A DNA stretch of 64,000 nt. Origin: Bartonella sp. ML70XJBT.G (GTDB lineage: Bacteria; Pseudomonadota; Alphaproteobacteria; Rhizobiales; Rhizobiaceae). Location: assembly GCF_028618575.1 (NCBI RefSeq), contig NZ_JAQITA010000013.1, positions 1 through 64,000 of the forward strand, read 5' to 3'. A model generated the notes under the pieces. That model made no database searches. It was not told the origin of the DNA and saw nothing but the letters and a program-made list of their open reading frames with translations. Numbering within the stretch: position 1 is the stretch's first letter; each line of letters opens with the position of its first letter. A program made the position numbers and the translations under genes. Shown piece by piece: positions 37,841 through 48,227 of this stretch.

Positions 37841-40420
37841 ATGAACCTAGAAAAATATAGCGAACGATTACAAGGCTTTTTACAATCAGCACAAAATAAC
37901 GCTCTCTCTTCTGATCATCAACAGTTTATGCCTGAACATCTGCTCAAAGTCTTGTTGGAGGATGCTCAAGGATTGGCTGCATCTCTTATCCAAAAAGCAG
38001 GCGGAGATCTTACTGTTATTCATAAGGAGCTCACAAACGCTCTCAATGCGTTGCCAAAAGTACAAGGTGGAAATGGGCAACTCTATCTCGCTCAGCCCTT
38101 GGCAAAAGTTTTTACTTTAGCGGAGGATCTCGCCAAGAAAGCTGGTGATCAATTTGTCACCGTCGAGCGCGTGTTGCAAGCGCTTATCATGGAAAAATCC
38201 GCAAAAACAGCAGATATTCTTACAAAAGCAGGGTTGACACCCCAAGCACTCAATCATGCGATTGAGGCACTGCGTAAGGGAAAAACGGCGACAAGTCCCC
38301 ATGCTGAGAGCCAATATGATGCTTTGCAAAAATATGCACGCGATCTCACTAAGGATGCGCGCGAGGGAAAACTCGACCCCGTTATTGGTCGTGAGGAAGA
38401 AATTCGCCGTACAGTGCAGGTGCTCTCAAGGCGTACCAAAAATAATCCCGTGCTGATCGGTGAACCTGGTGTGGGGAAAACCGCAATCGTTGAAGGGTTG
38501 GCTCTTCGTATTGTCAATGGGGACGTGCCTGAAACTTTGCGTGATAAACAGCTCTATGCACTCGATATGGGAGCGCTTATCGCGGGGGCAAAATATCGCG
38601 GTGAATTTGAAGAGCGTCTTAAAGCCGTATTGGCTGAGGTGCAAGCTGAAAATGGGCAAATCATTCTCTTTATTGATGAATTACATAACTTGGTTGGGGC
38701 TGGAAAATCTGATGGTCCTATGGATGCTTCCAACTTGCTTAAACCCGCTCTGGCGCGCGGAGAACTCCATTGTGTGGGCGCAACAACCCTCGATGAATAT
38801 CGCAAATATGTCGAAAAAGATGCTGCTCTTGCAAGACGATTCCAGCCTGTCTTTGTGCCTGAACCAACTTTGGAGGATACAATCTCTATTCTGCGCGGCA
38901 TTAAAGAAAAATATGAACAACATCACAAAGTGCGTTTGGCTGACAGTGCTCTTATCGCGGCGGCAAAACTTTCTAACCGCTATATTGCCGATCGTTTCTT
39001 GCCTGATAAAGCCATTGATCTCATTGATGAGGCGGCGGCACGCTTGCGTATGCAGGTTGATTCAAAACCTGAAGAACTCGATGCTTTGGATCGGCGTATT
39101 TTGCAGTTGAAAATCGAACGCGAAGCTTTGAAAACCGATGTCGAGCCAACAGCTAAAGAGCGTCTGAAAACCGTGGAAGACGAACTTAAAACATTGGAAC
39201 AAAAATCTGCAGAAATGACAACCGCTTGGCAGGCGGAGAAACAAAAATTAGGTCATGCTGCTGATTTGAAAAAACAATTGGAAGAAGCCCGAAATGCTTT
39301 GGCTATAGCGCAGCGCGATGGGCAATTCCAAAAAGCCGGTGAACTCGCTTATAGTGTCATTCCACAGCTCGAAAAGCAATTGAGTATCGCGGAAAATGAT
39401 GATCAACAAAATCATCTCGTTGAAGAAACTGTGACCGCTGAACATGTGGCACGGATTGTTTCTCGCTGGACTGGAATCCCTATGGATCGTATGCTTGAGG
39501 CAGAACGAGAAACGCTCTTGCGTATGGAAGATGAAATGAGCAAACGTGTGATTGGGCAAGGGGAAGCCGTGCAAGCCGTTTCTCGCGCTGTACGCCGCGC
39601 TCGTGCCGGCTTGCAAGACCCCAATCGTCCACTCGGTTCTTTCATGTTTCTTGGTCCTACCGGTGTGGGGAAAACCGAATTAACTAAAGCACTTGCCGCT
39701 TTTCTCTTTCAAGATCAAAATGCCATGCTGCGTATCGATATGTCGGAATATATGGAAAAGCATGCCGGTGCACGCTTAATTGGCGCACCTCCTGGATATG
39801 TCGGATATGAAGAAGGAGGAGTGCTGACCGAAGCGGTGCGTAGAAGACCTTATCAGGTCATTTTGTTCGATGAAATTGAAAAAGCCCATCCTGATATTTT
39901 TAATCTCTTGCTACAAGTGCTTGATGAGGGACGTTTGACCGATAGCCAAGGGCGTACCGTCGATTTTCGCAACACCTTGCTGATTATGACTTCAAATCTT
40001 GGCGCGGAATTTTTAACCGCCTTGCCGGAAGGACAGACTACCGATCAGGCAAAAGATGATGTCATGAATGTCGTAAAAGCAGCCTTCCGCCCCGAATTTC
40101 TTAACCGTATTGATGAGATCATTCTCTTTCAGCGATTACAACGAACCGATATGGAAGCTATCGTTGATATTCAGATACAACATTTGCAAAATTTGCTCAA
40201 TGAACGCAAAATCACTTTGCAAATTGAACCAGAGGTGCGTGAATTTCTCGCCAATAAAGGATATGATCCGCTCTATGGAGCACGTCCTCTCAAACGTATT
40301 ATTCAAAAAGAAATTCAAGATCCACTCGCAGAAAATATCCTCTTTGGAAAAATTCACGATGAGATGACGGTGACTATTGCAAAAGAGGGCGATCATTTGG
40401 TCTTTTTGCCTGGAAATTAA
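37841..40420 (+). CDS. clpB: ClpB protein disaggregase
   Basis: ClpB is a hexameric AAA+ machine that rescues aggregated proteins with DnaK. The 859-residue protein from ATG 37841 has Clp-N repeats (1-150), AAA-1 with GEPGVGKTA (about 207) and [17 protein letters not shown], and a middle coiled coil (about 400-530, alternating Glu/Lys/Leu). AAA-2 carries GPTGVGKTE (about 605) and [13 protein letters not shown]. The C-terminal [16 protein letters not shown] is the sensor-2 segment. An in-frame upstream start at 37790 lacks a binding site. Start chosen at [13 protein letters not shown] behind AAGGAAAAAA. Confidence 0.97.
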   Translation: MNLEKYSERLQGFLQSAQNNALSSDHQQFMPEHLLKVLLEDAQGLAASLIQKAGGDLTVIHKELTNALNALPKVQGGNGQLYLAQPLAKVFTLAEDLAKKAGDQFVTVERVLQALIMEKSAKTADILTKAGLTPQALNHAIEALRKGKTATSPHAESQYDALQKYARDLTKDAREGKLDPVIGREEEIRRTVQVLSRRTKNNPVLIGEPGVGKTAIVEGLALRIVNGDVPETLRDKQLYALDMGALIAGAKYRGEFEERLKAVLAEVQAENGQIILFIDELHNLVGAGKSDGPMDASNLLKPALARGELHCVGATTLDEYRKYVEKDAALARRFQPVFVPEPTLEDTISILRGIKEKYEQHHKVRLADSALIAAAKLSNRYIADRFLPDKAIDLIDEAAARLRMQVDSKPEELDALDRRILQLKIEREALKTDVEPTAKERLKTVEDELKTLEQKSAEMTTAWQAEKQKLGHAADLKKQLEEARNALAIAQRDGQFQKAGELAYSVIPQLEKQLSIAENDDQQNHLVEETVTAEHVARIVSRWTGIPMDRMLEAERETLLRMEDEMSKRVIGQGEAVQAVSRAVRRARAGLQDPNRPLGSFMFLGPTGVGKTELTKALAAFLFQDQNAMLRIDMSEYMEKHAGARLIGAPPGYVGYEEGGVLTEAVRRRPYQVILFDEIEKAHPDIFNLLLQVLDEGRLTDSQGRTVDFRNTLLIMTSNLGAEFLTALPEGQTTDQAKDDVMNVVKAAFRPEFLNRIDEIILFQRLQRTDMEAIVDIQIQHLQNLLNERKITLQIEPEVREFLANKGYDPLYGARPLKRIIQKEIQDPLAENILFGKIHDEMTVTIAKEGDHLVFLPGN

Positions 40421-40730
40421 AAATATCTTCTCCTTAACAAGGAGCAAAATTCTCATGAGAAGGAATCTGCTTGTAGGAGCGAGAATTTATTCCTAAGGGG
40501 GAATGTTCATAAGGGAGAAGGCGCTTATGAGGGAAGTGGCTTGAGAGGGTTGCCTTGACCCTAAAACCTAAGGCTTGTTAGACTCTTCGAAAAACGCGGG
40601 TCTGATGTCATGATTTTGGTGAGCGTTCCGGAGAGTTTGAGAGGTGAAAAACCTCTCATTAAAAAACAAAGTTTGTAAGTAACAAACTATTCTTATTGCC
40701 AATCTTTTGAAATTACTTTATTACTTTGAA

Positions 40731-40917
40731 GGCATTTTTGATCGTCTACGCAGCGATCAATGGGGAAATAAAGCCCTAAATTCGAGAGTAAAAATTATCG
40801 TCACCCAGAGTTCCGGGAGTTTTTGTTATGTCCAAGTACTTTTTAGTACTAAAAGCAAAAAGCTGACTCGAACTCAGTACTTTATTACTCCCGGAATACT
40901 AATGCGAGGGCGCTCGC
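40731..40917 (+). ncRNA. Brt-type leader RNA, degenerate unit 4
   Basis: TTGCCA (40696) and a weaker -10 precede the same series of elements: ATCGTCTACGCAGCGAT hairpin, TTCCGGGAGTTTTT, CTCCCGGAA and GCGAG/CTCGC. The 5' arm of the terminator (expected CTCCCGG) has decayed to CACCCAG, so termination is probably impaired. Confidence 0.6.
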
Positions 40918-40937
40918 AACCGGTCGAGGGCTTTAAA

Positions 40938-41297
40938 GTGCCAGCTCAAAATCCACATTTTTATGACATTTCTGTAGGCAAAAAAATTCGCGTTAGGCGA
41001 AAAATGATGAAAATTTCTCAAAAATAATTAGGGCAGCTTTTAGGAGTAAGTTCCCAACACATTCAGAAATACGAAAAAGGACTAAATCGTCTAGGAGTAG
41101 GACGTTTACAGGAAATCGCCGACATATTAAGAGTTCCTATTACTTTTTTATGCTGATCTTCCTACAAAAGAAGATATTGCGCATCATCATAATAGAGAAA
41201 TATTGAGCAAAACAGAATTTTGACTTTTAAAAAGTTTTAGAGAATTCAAACCTAAAAAACAAAAAGCAATTCTGTTGTTGATTTCTCACTCGCTTGA
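40938..41297 (+). pseudogene. Trp-type XRE regulator, decayed unit 4
   Basis: It aligns along its length with the 116-residue regulators at 17.7-19.4 kb. It has an in-frame stop where Ala should be (KISQK, then TAA at ~41025), a one-base deletion in the IHFFY region and two further stops. The first ~29 codons are still open. It shows that brt-trp units were once more widely placed. Confidence 0.8.
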
Positions 41298-41468
41298 AAT
41301 TTGCCAATAAATGTCGATTATTAGCACAAAGGGGTAGTGCATAAGGAGAGGTGGCTTTAGAGGGAAAAGGTTTGAAAGAGGGGTGCTTGTGGGCAGAGTG
41401 CGCTTATGGCAGGTCTCTCTCTGAGAGAAAGAAAAAGACAGATAAAAAGCGGTGAAAATATAAAAAAC

Positions 41469-41505
41469 TTGACAAGGTGAATCTGAATCGGTATCATAAT
41501 GATAC
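41469..41505 (+). promoter_or_regulatory. Late-module promoter with palindromic operator
   Basis: TTGACA (41469-41474), 17 bp, TATCAT (41492-41497) is a near-consensus sigma70 promoter. The perfect palindrome GTATCAT-A-ATGATAC (41491-41505) covers the -10 box, as an operator would. It points towards the terminase genes ~820 bp downstream. Confidence 0.6.
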
Positions 41506-41601
41506 AATCGGAATTGTGCGCTTTTGTAAGGTGGGTGAAGGACAGGGGGAAGGGATTTCATCGTCGTGCGTGGGTGTTTCGTGAGTTAAGCCTGTGGTTT
41601 C

Positions 41602-41649
41602 GGTTTTGCCGAGTGGTTTTGCCGAGTGGTTTTGCCGAGTGGTTTTGCC
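41602..41649 (+). repeat. 13-bp tandem repeat, 3.7 copies
   Basis: The unit GGTTTTGCCGAGT is repeated perfectly in the leader between the promoter and the late genes. Confidence 0.9.
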
Positions 41650-42322
41650 TTTATAAAGCTTTCTAGAGTCTGTAATCTTGCAGATCCTTTCCTTTTTTTA
41701 TCGTTTCTCATGACAGGTTTGCTGTTGTAAGCGGCTCTTCATTTCATATCTTGAATTTTATAAGATTATCAGAGACCTAGGGGATTGTCCGTTCGGGCTG
41801 TTATCAGTCTTTGTATGGTCTATCAAAGAGATTTTGAGGGGTGGCCTTTTTCTCAAAAAGGGGGATAAGCAATTTTTGTATGATGGCATATTTTTGCTCA
41901 TCCTTTGCTGAGGTGCTGTGCTGGGTGCTTTCAGCTAAGAGATGGGGGGATGAGTGTCCGTTTTTCGGTCTTTTATGGGAGAATTCTCTCGTTCTTCTCA
42001 ATGTCTTTCCTTCTAGCGTTCTTTTTTCTCTTTTTTTGCTGTTTTCCTGTATCCGTTTTCTTGAAAGCATATGGGGAAAAGTTGCTTGTTTTTTAGAGAA
42101 TAAAGAGCGTTACTACGATGAGAGGGAGAGAACTATGCATGAACGGCAGAAAAACTTTTACTCACGTGTTCAGCAAAGGATGAGCAACAATCTGTTGTCA
42201 GACAAAAATTGTCTCAATTAGCGGGTTGGTTTTGAGTTTTGATTGAAAAATGATGGGGTGTTGTCAAAATTTTGTCGCTGGTTTTTATGTCGTTGGATAC
42301 GCTTTTCTTTCTATGCAGGAAT

Positions 42323-42658
42323 ATGATGATGGCAGATGAACGTTACCTTCCTTTACGTCGAAGAGGGCGGAAAAAGGGTGCTTTGAATAAAACAACAAGG
42401 CGTTTTAATGAAGCCCTTCTTACCGCCGCTGAGCAAGCTGGATATCACTATGGTGAGGATGGCTTGGTGTCTTATCTCCAATATCATGCCTTGAATAATC
42501 CTGTGCCTTTTTTTTCGTTGCTGGCTAAAGTGTTACCACTGCAAGTGACGGGAGATGCGGGAGGCACTGTCAAGACCATTTCACGCGTTGAGATCGTTCC
42601 TGTAAGGGCAAAGGATGCGGTGTCTGGGGAGAAGGAGACTAAGCATTCCGATGTTTAA
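42323..42658 (+). CDS. Probable phage small terminase/DNA-recognition protein
   Basis: The 111-residue protein (from ATG 42323, MMMADERYLPLRRRGRKKG, after AGGA) has a basic N-terminus followed by a helical region (NEALLTAAEQAG, LVSYLQYHALNNP, FFSLLAKVLPLQVTGD). Small proteins with GRKKGALNKTT starts and VLPLQV ends regularly precede PBSX-type large terminases and are taken to be the DNA-recognition subunit. It is followed by a frameshifted second copy and a third fragment before the large subunit. Confidence 0.7.
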   Translation: MMMADERYLPLRRRGRKKGALNKTTRRFNEALLTAAEQAGYHYGEDGLVSYLQYHALNNPVPFFSLLAKVLPLQVTGDAGGTVKTISRVEIVPVRAKDAVSGEKETKHSDV

Positions 42659-42984
42659 GGGTGTGTGGCGTAATTTTTGAAGGTGTTTTGAAGCCTTGGG
42701 CGTGTGGTCCTTTGGGGCGTGTGGTCTTAGAGAGCTATGGTCTTGGCTGATGGGGTGTCTGGCGATTGTGTTCTTGGTGGGCATATGTTTGGGGACCATG
42801 GAGAGCATGATGAGATGAAATTTTGGCATGAGAATGCTGGAGGGAGATACAAAGGGTTTAGGGAGTTTAGGGAGTTTAGGGGGGTAGGACATTTGCGCAA
42901 CTGAAATTGTTGATGGGTTTATTGTTGTGTAAGCCAATTGTGCCCTTTGGGGTTATTTCCACTACTGGCTAAACTGTGCTGCTG

Positions 42985-43288
42985 AATCTCGTCTTCCTTT
43001 ACGCCGTAGAGGGCGAAAAAGGGTGCTTTGAATAAAACAACAAGGCGCTTTCATGAAGCCCTTCTTACCGCCGCTGAGCAAGCTGGATATCACTATGGTG
43101 AGGATGGCTTGGTGTCTTATCTCCAATATCATGCCTTGAATAATCCTGTGTCTTTTTTTTCGTTGCTGGCTAAAGTATTGCCGTTGCAAGTGACGGGAGA
43201 TGCGGGAGGCAATGTCAAGACCATTTCACGTACCCAAGATTGTGCCGGTGGATGCAAAAGATGGGGTGAGCGTCACATAAGAGGTTAA
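42985..43288 (+). pseudogene. Second copy of the small terminase gene, broken
   Basis: It is almost identical to 42340-42615 over the core but lacks the start region and has lost one G in GGGCGGAAAAA, shifting the frame. After the VTGDAGG codons its end differs. An internal TTG at 43028 could only give a truncated product. Confidence 0.8.
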
Positions 43289-43414
43289 GCACCTTGATGC
43301 TTGAATGGGGTTGGCAGTTTCATAGCAATTAACATGTTGAAGCGATACCTAATGATACAGTGTTTCATGATTGTGCCTCTTGTGGGTGCATTACGGGACG
43401 AAGCAGGAGGGAAG

Positions 43415-43560
43415 ATCTTTTCACATACTTAAGATTGTGTCGGTGGGTGAAAGGATGCGGTGTCTGGGGGCAGGGCGCTCAATGCTTCGATGCATGAGGG
43501 TGTGTGCGTGATGCTTGAAGGTGTTTTGAAGCCTTGGTCGTGTAGTTCTTTGGTGTGTTT
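43415..43560 (+). pseudogene. Third, 3'-only fragment of the small terminase region
   Basis: The sequence around AAGGATGCGGTGTCTGGGG and GAAGGTGTTTTGAAGCCTTGG repeats the 3' end of the first copy and its downstream sequence (42610-42720). It ends just before the large terminase gene. The whole 42659-43589 gap is thus made of decayed terS copies. Confidence 0.7.
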
Positions 43561-43589
43561 TTTTTCAAGATGAGTGTGCTTGAGGGTGA

Positions 43590-44915
43590 ATGACAACGGC
43601 GCAAATTGCTCTTATTCCAAAGCTTATTCCGGTCTTTACTGGAAAAGCCGATGTGCGTGCTGCTTGGGGAGGACGGGGCTCTGGAAAAACACGTTCTTTT
43701 GCTTTGATGTCCGCGGTGGTTGGATATCGCCATGGAAAGGCAGGAGAGCGGGGGATTATTCTTTGTGCACGACAATTTCAAAATTCGCTCAATGAAAGTT
43801 CCTTAGAGGAAATTAAACGTGCCATCGAGTCTTATCCTTTTCTACAAGATTATTATGAAATCGGTGATAAATATATTAAGTCAAAAGATGGCCGGATCGT
43901 TTATGTGTTTGCTGGGCTTGATCGCAATATCGCAAGTATTAAATCCATGGGGCGTGTTTTTCTCTGTTGGGTGGATGAGGCGGAACCCGTGACTGAGGCG
44001 GCTTGGCAAACGCTTATTCCAACTCTGCGTGAAGAAGGAGACGATTGGAATGCTGAATTGTGGGTGACTTGGAACCCGTGCCGTGAAAATGCTCCCGTGG
44101 AAAAACGTTTCCGAAATGTCAATGATCCCAATATCAAAGGGGTTGAAATTAATTGGCGGGATAATCCGCAATTTCCTGAAAAACTGAATAGAGATCGCAA
44201 GGCGGATTTACAACAACGACCCGAACAATATAACCATATTTGGGAGGGCGAATATCTCCAAACTGTTGAGGGCGCTTATTATCAAAAAGCGTTGCTTGAG
44301 GCTTCACGTGAGGGGCGCATTACCACGGTTCCTCGTGATCCGCTTATGCAGATTAGAATCTTTTGGGATATCGGTGGAACGGGGGCAAAGGCTGATGCGA
44401 CCGCTTTGTGGGTCGCACAATTCGTGGGACGAGAAATTCGCGTGCTCGATTATTATGAAGCACAAGGACAGCCTCTCTCGGAGCATGTGGGATGGGTCTT
44501 TCAACGCGGATATGAGAAAGCGTTGATGGTCTTGCCCCATGATGGAGCAACCAAAGACCGCGTTTATAATGTCAGTTTTGAAAGTGCTCTCCAACAAGCT
44601 GGTTTTCAAACAAAGATCATTCCCAATCAAGGTGTTGGGGCGGTGAAAATGCGTATCGAAGCGGTGCGCCGATTATTTCCTGCCATATGGTTTAACGAAG
44701 AGACAACCCATGCGGGGCGAAGAGCACTCGCTTGGTATCACGAAAAGCGTGATGAACAACGCAATATCGGGCTGGGCGCTGAACATGATTGGGCAAGCCA
44801 TGGTGCTGATGCTTTTGGACTGATGTGTGTGGCTTATGAACAGCCCAATATACGAGCGAAAAAAAGTGCTTATCGCTTTTCTCACCATTCTCAAACTTCA
44901 TGGATGGCTTTCTAA
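43590..44915 (+). CDS. Phage terminase large subunit (PBSX/Terminase_3 type)
   Basis: This is the packaging motor: an ATPase that pumps DNA into the capsid through the portal, plus a nuclease that cuts it. The 441-residue protein has Walker A GGRGSGKT (27-34), Walker B VFLCWVDE (123-130) and a C-terminal RNase H-like nuclease with IFWDIGGTGAKADATALW (about 263), LPHDGATKDR and a final HDWASHGADAFG. All catalytic acidic residues appear present. Its stop overlaps the portal start (TAATG), so the two are translationally coupled. GTA and pac-type packaging systems use terminases of this class. Confidence 0.93.
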   Translation: MTTAQIALIPKLIPVFTGKADVRAAWGGRGSGKTRSFALMSAVVGYRHGKAGERGIILCARQFQNSLNESSLEEIKRAIESYPFLQDYYEIGDKYIKSKDGRIVYVFAGLDRNIASIKSMGRVFLCWVDEAEPVTEAAWQTLIPTLREEGDDWNAELWVTWNPCRENAPVEKRFRNVNDPNIKGVEINWRDNPQFPEKLNRDRKADLQQRPEQYNHIWEGEYLQTVEGAYYQKALLEASREGRITTVPRDPLMQIRIFWDIGGTGAKADATALWVAQFVGREIRVLDYYEAQGQPLSEHVGWVFQRGYEKALMVLPHDGATKDRVYNVSFESALQQAGFQTKIIPNQGVGAVKMRIEAVRRLFPAIWFNEETTHAGRRALAWYHEKRDEQRNIGLGAEHDWASHGADAFGLMCVAYEQPNIRAKKSAYRFSHHSQTSWMAF

Positions 44916-46807
44916 TGAATATTTCTACAGATTCTTTTGATCCACTCGAAACCCTCGAAAATCAAGCGCTGTTTAAAAAACTCGTGGGCTGGTATCACGA
45001 TGATATTGGCCATGTCGAGCAATGGCGAAAAAATGCCCAAGAAGACTACGATTTTTATACTGGGCGCCAATGGAATGAGCAAGATCTTGCCGTGTTGCGC
45101 GAACAAAATAGACCGGTTATGACCTTTAACCGCATTGCCCCGCTGATCAATGCCGTGATTGGTACTGAGCGCAACAATAAACGCCAAGTGCAATTTATTC
45201 CTCGTCAAGAGGGGGCGGCTTTTGCTAACCAAATCCTCACCGGTGCAGCCGAATGGTTTCGGGATGAGGCTGATGGAGAGTACGAGGATTCCGATGCTTT
45301 TCAAGATGCCATTATTTGCGGAATGGGTTGGACCGATACCAGACTCGATTATGAACAAGATCCGCAAGGAAAACCCGTCATTGCACGACTCGATCCTATG
45401 AAAATGATATGGGATGCAAGTGCTGTAAAACCTAATCTCATTGATGCACAGCGCCTATGGTATATTGATGAAAAACCTCTGGAGGTGGCAAGAGAAATGT
45501 TTCCTCATGTCCATTGGAGTGATCTTCATGCCGATTGGGTCAAACATCAGACATTTATGCACCAAACTAGTGCGGATGATGGGCAAAGCTATCGTGGTGA
45601 TGTGGAGGAGGGGTATCAACGCCCTAAAATGGTTACATTGGCTGAATGCCGCTGGTTCGAGCGTGAGGTTGTTTATAAAGTCCTTGATCCTTTAAGCGGC
45701 AAATTTGTCGATTATTCAGAACAGGATTTCCAAAATTTACGTAAAGAATTTCCGCAAATTCAAGCAACAAGATTAACAAGAAAAATTGTCAAACGTGCTT
45801 TTTTGGGGCGAAAATTGCTCGAAGCACCAGATAAACCCTTGGTGCCAGCTGGTCAATTGGGTTGGGAGTGTATTACCGGTAGTTTTGACAAATTAAGCCG
45901 GCATTTTTACGGGATTGTCAAACCAACAAAAGATCCACAACGCTGGGCAAATAAATATTTTAGTCAAGTGATGCATTTGCTCAATAGTCAATCAAAAGGC
46001 GGGATTATGGCCGAACGCGACGCTTTTGATGATGATCGTCAAGCCACAGAGAGTTGGGCAAGAGCCGATAGCATCACTTGGCTGAAAAGTGGGGCTGTTT
46101 CGGGGGGAAGAATCCAGCCTAAACCCGTTGCACAATTTCCGCAAGGTTTCTTTCAATTGTTTAATGAAGCAAAAAGTGCGATCGAACAAGTCACTGGTCT
46201 GTCTTCTGAATTTGTTGGTACACGGGCGGTAAACCAACCAGGAATCTTAGAGGAACAACGCCGCCAATCATCACTCAATCTGTTGGCTTCCTTCTTTGAT
46301 GCTTTGCGAAGATATCGGCAACGACAGGGGAAAATTATTCTCTATCTTATTCAAAATTATCTTTCCGATGGGCGATTGGTACGTATTGCTGGAGAGGAAA
46401 ACGCTCAGTATGTCCCGCTCACACGTGAAATGATCACCAGTTTGGAATATGATATTGTCGTTGATGATGCGCCAACAAGCCTTAATGAAAAAGAGCGGAC
46501 ATTTGCCATTATTATGCAATTGTTGCCTTTGATGCAAAGTTTCATAACACCAGAGATTATGCTCGATCTTTTACGCTATTCTCCTTTGCCCGCATCACTT
46601 ATCCATAAAATTGCCTGCAGAGCACAAGCAAACGAAGTTGCACACAATGTGCAAGCACAAAGCTTGGAAGGGCAAAATGCTCCTCACAGTGCTGGAGGGC
46701 ACTTTAGTGATGCTGGAGAACTGAGTGGGGGGACGCGTGGAGTACTTAATGCACAGATAGAGCAGCTGGTGCAAGCTCTTTTGCAAAAGGCAAATGCGCA
46801 AGGCTAA
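44915..46807 (+). CDS. P22-like portal protein
   Basis: The portal is the dodecameric ring at the capsid vertex through which DNA enters. The 630-residue product from ATG 44915 shows the P22-type portal features: a DYDFYTGRQWNEQDLAVLRE opening, NRPVMTFNRIAPLINAVIGT then ERNNKRQ, and a central QVTGLSSEFVGTRAVNQPGI block. It shares a TAATG junction with the terminase. A degenerate copy of its 3' ~170 bp lies right after it. The length is close to P22 gp1-like relatives (600-725). Confidence 0.9.
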   Translation: MNISTDSFDPLETLENQALFKKLVGWYHDDIGHVEQWRKNAQEDYDFYTGRQWNEQDLAVLREQNRPVMTFNRIAPLINAVIGTERNNKRQVQFIPRQEGAAFANQILTGAAEWFRDEADGEYEDSDAFQDAIICGMGWTDTRLDYEQDPQGKPVIARLDPMKMIWDASAVKPNLIDAQRLWYIDEKPLEVAREMFPHVHWSDLHADWVKHQTFMHQTSADDGQSYRGDVEEGYQRPKMVTLAECRWFEREVVYKVLDPLSGKFVDYSEQDFQNLRKEFPQIQATRLTRKIVKRAFLGRKLLEAPDKPLVPAGQLGWECITGSFDKLSRHFYGIVKPTKDPQRWANKYFSQVMHLLNSQSKGGIMAERDAFDDDRQATESWARADSITWLKSGAVSGGRIQPKPVAQFPQGFFQLFNEAKSAIEQVTGLSSEFVGTRAVNQPGILEEQRRQSSLNLLASFFDALRRYRQRQGKIILYLIQNYLSDGRLVRIAGEENAQYVPLTREMITSLEYDIVVDDAPTSLNEKERTFAIIMQLLPLMQSFITPEIMLDLLRYSPLPASLIHKIACRAQANEVAHNVQAQSLEGQNAPHSAGGHFSDAGELSGGTRGVLNAQIEQLVQALLQKANAQG

Positions 46808-46861
46808 ACCACCCCATGTTTTAAGAGAGGCGGTTGTTTTATGCACTTCTCCTTCGCTCGT

Positions 46862-47145
46862 ATCGGTTTCTCTATAAAATTGTCTGCAGAGTATAAGTTT
46901 ACGAAGTTGCACACAAGGTGCAAGAGCAGAACTTGCAGGGGCAAAATGCTCCATTGTGTGAGGGGGTGGAGGACAGCTTTGCAGTGCTGAGGAGTTTCGC
47001 GGTGAGGCTCGTGGAGTTCTTAACACGCGCGGTGCAAAGAGAGAAGGCTCATGCTGGTAAAGCTGGAAACAACTTCAGGGGGGCATGCTGGAGTGGAGCA
47101 GCTGGTGGGCACTCTTTTGCAAGAGGCGAATGCACAAAGGTAAAC
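46862..47145 (+). pseudogene. Degenerate duplicate of the portal gene 3' end
   Basis: It aligns with 46605-46807: CTGCAGAG, GAAGTTGCACACAA, GGGCAAAATGCTCC, GTGGAGT-CTTAA, GAGCAGCTGGTG and CTTTTGCAA-AGGC-AATGC all recur in order, with insertions of G-rich sequence. No frame is maintained. It fills the gap between portal and scaffold genes. Confidence 0.8.
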
Positions 47146-47196
47146 TGCTTCATTTGAAAAAATATCATCTTATTGTCAATAAAGAAGGCTAACACT

Positions 47197-47994
47197 ATGG
47201 ATCAAGAACATTTAACACCAGCAGAACAAAACCAATTAAAACAGGGTTCTTTTTCAGGAGTTCTGCAGCAGGAAAACTGTGAAATTGATGCTGGAGAAAA
47301 AACAAAAGCCTTAGAAGAAAATTCCCACGCACATCAAGATGGATATCTACAACAGCTATCCATGCAACCAACTCCATGCTCGCAAGATGGTCAAGGGGGA
47401 GCAGAAATTGATTCACCGCCAGATCCGCAAAAAGATTTTATGGGTTATATACAATGGTTGGGAAAAACACTCTATAAACAAGGGGCGTTGACCTCTGAAC
47501 AAGCCCCTTCTATGAACCATGAAGCAGAACAGTTGCATGCTTTTTACCAGCAGTCCGTTGTGCGTGCTAAACAAAAGCATCAGGATTTTGATCAAGCGGC
47601 CGATTTTATTTATGATATCCGCGCGAAACAATTGGCTGCTTTCTCTTCACTCTATCCGGAAATGGCAGATCCAAATGTTGTGGATGCATTGATTGGTAAT
47701 GAATTAAAACAAATCTTGCGTGATTGTGCAAAAAAAAATCAAAATCCCGCTGAGGTGATCTACTCGATTGCGCAAAAAATTGGCTACACCAATACTTCCA
47801 ATAACATTGGTGAAAATTTGCAGGAAAGACAAAATTCTGCACGCACATTGGCGGCCTATAACGGTATGACGCCCAATGGACCGATTTCTTTGGAGATGCT
47901 CGATAAAATGTCGGAAGCAGAATTTAGCCATTGGGTTGCTGATCCTAAAAACAAAGCGGCTTTTAACCGTCTCATGGGCGGGCGAGAATCTTAA
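47197..47994 (+). CDS. Phage scaffolding protein
   Basis: The 265-residue acidic, Gln-rich, helical protein lies between portal and major capsid genes, where P22-like phages encode scaffold. The N-terminal third is disordered (Gln, Glu, Ser-rich). The rest is helical (SVVRAKQKHQDFDQAADFIY, DALIGNELKQILRDCAKKNQ) and ends with the SEAEFSHWVADPKNKAAF block common in podoviral scaffold-like proteins. It would guide capsid assembly and leave before or during packaging. Start at ATG 47197 follows AGAAGG. Confidence 0.78.
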   Translation: MDQEHLTPAEQNQLKQGSFSGVLQQENCEIDAGEKTKALEENSHAHQDGYLQQLSMQPTPCSQDGQGGAEIDSPPDPQKDFMGYIQWLGKTLYKQGALTSEQAPSMNHEAEQLHAFYQQSVVRAKQKHQDFDQAADFIYDIRAKQLAAFSSLYPEMADPNVVDALIGNELKQILRDCAKKNQNPAEVIYSIAQKIGYTNTSNNIGENLQERQNSARTLAAYNGMTPNGPISLEMLDKMSEAEFSHWVADPKNKAAFNRLMGGRES

Positions 47995-48177
47995 TAGCTC
48001 CATGGAGGAATTCTGAAAGTCGCTATGTAGAGGGCTTGGGGTATTGGTGCTGGTGCTGTGGAGGAATTTTCGGAGTGAGAATGTGATGTTTCTCAAAGGG
48101 GGAGGATAATCAATCAAATTAGACAAAATACCCAATAACGGATCCACCATCTGAAAATGAGACATGTGGAATTCAAT

Positions 48178-48201
48178 AGCCGGTGCTTTGCCGGTTTTTT
48201 T
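48178..48201 (+). terminator. Terminator-like hairpin before the capsid gene
   Basis: AGCCGG and CCGGTT pair (one G-T) around a seven-base loop and are followed by seven T, only 27 bases before the capsid ATG. It may end the packaging-gene transcript or trim the capsid mRNA. 47995-48177 has no gene. Confidence 0.6.
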
Positions 48202-48227
48202 ATATCAATCAACTTTTAGAGGATAAC

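Larger units (their letters stand above)
41298..42322 (+). other. Leader region of the late phage module
   Basis: No secure gene. It holds a strong promoter with an overlapping palindrome (41469-41505) and a 13-bp tandem repeat (41602-41649). Two opposed frames of doubtful status occupy 41804-42221: a plus-strand one with a membrane segment (SSVLFSLFLLFSCIRFLE) and a polar tail, and a minus-strand basic one. Confidence 0.45.

Noticed and set aside
38460..39110. 216-codon frame overlapping clpB in another phase
   Set aside because: It lies wholly inside clpB, whose frame is unmistakable and whose codon usage explains the shadow frame.
41804..42070. Basic minus-strand frame before the late operon
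   Set aside because: No binding site, overlaps an opposite frame, and no family resemblance; noted only as a possibility in the leader region.
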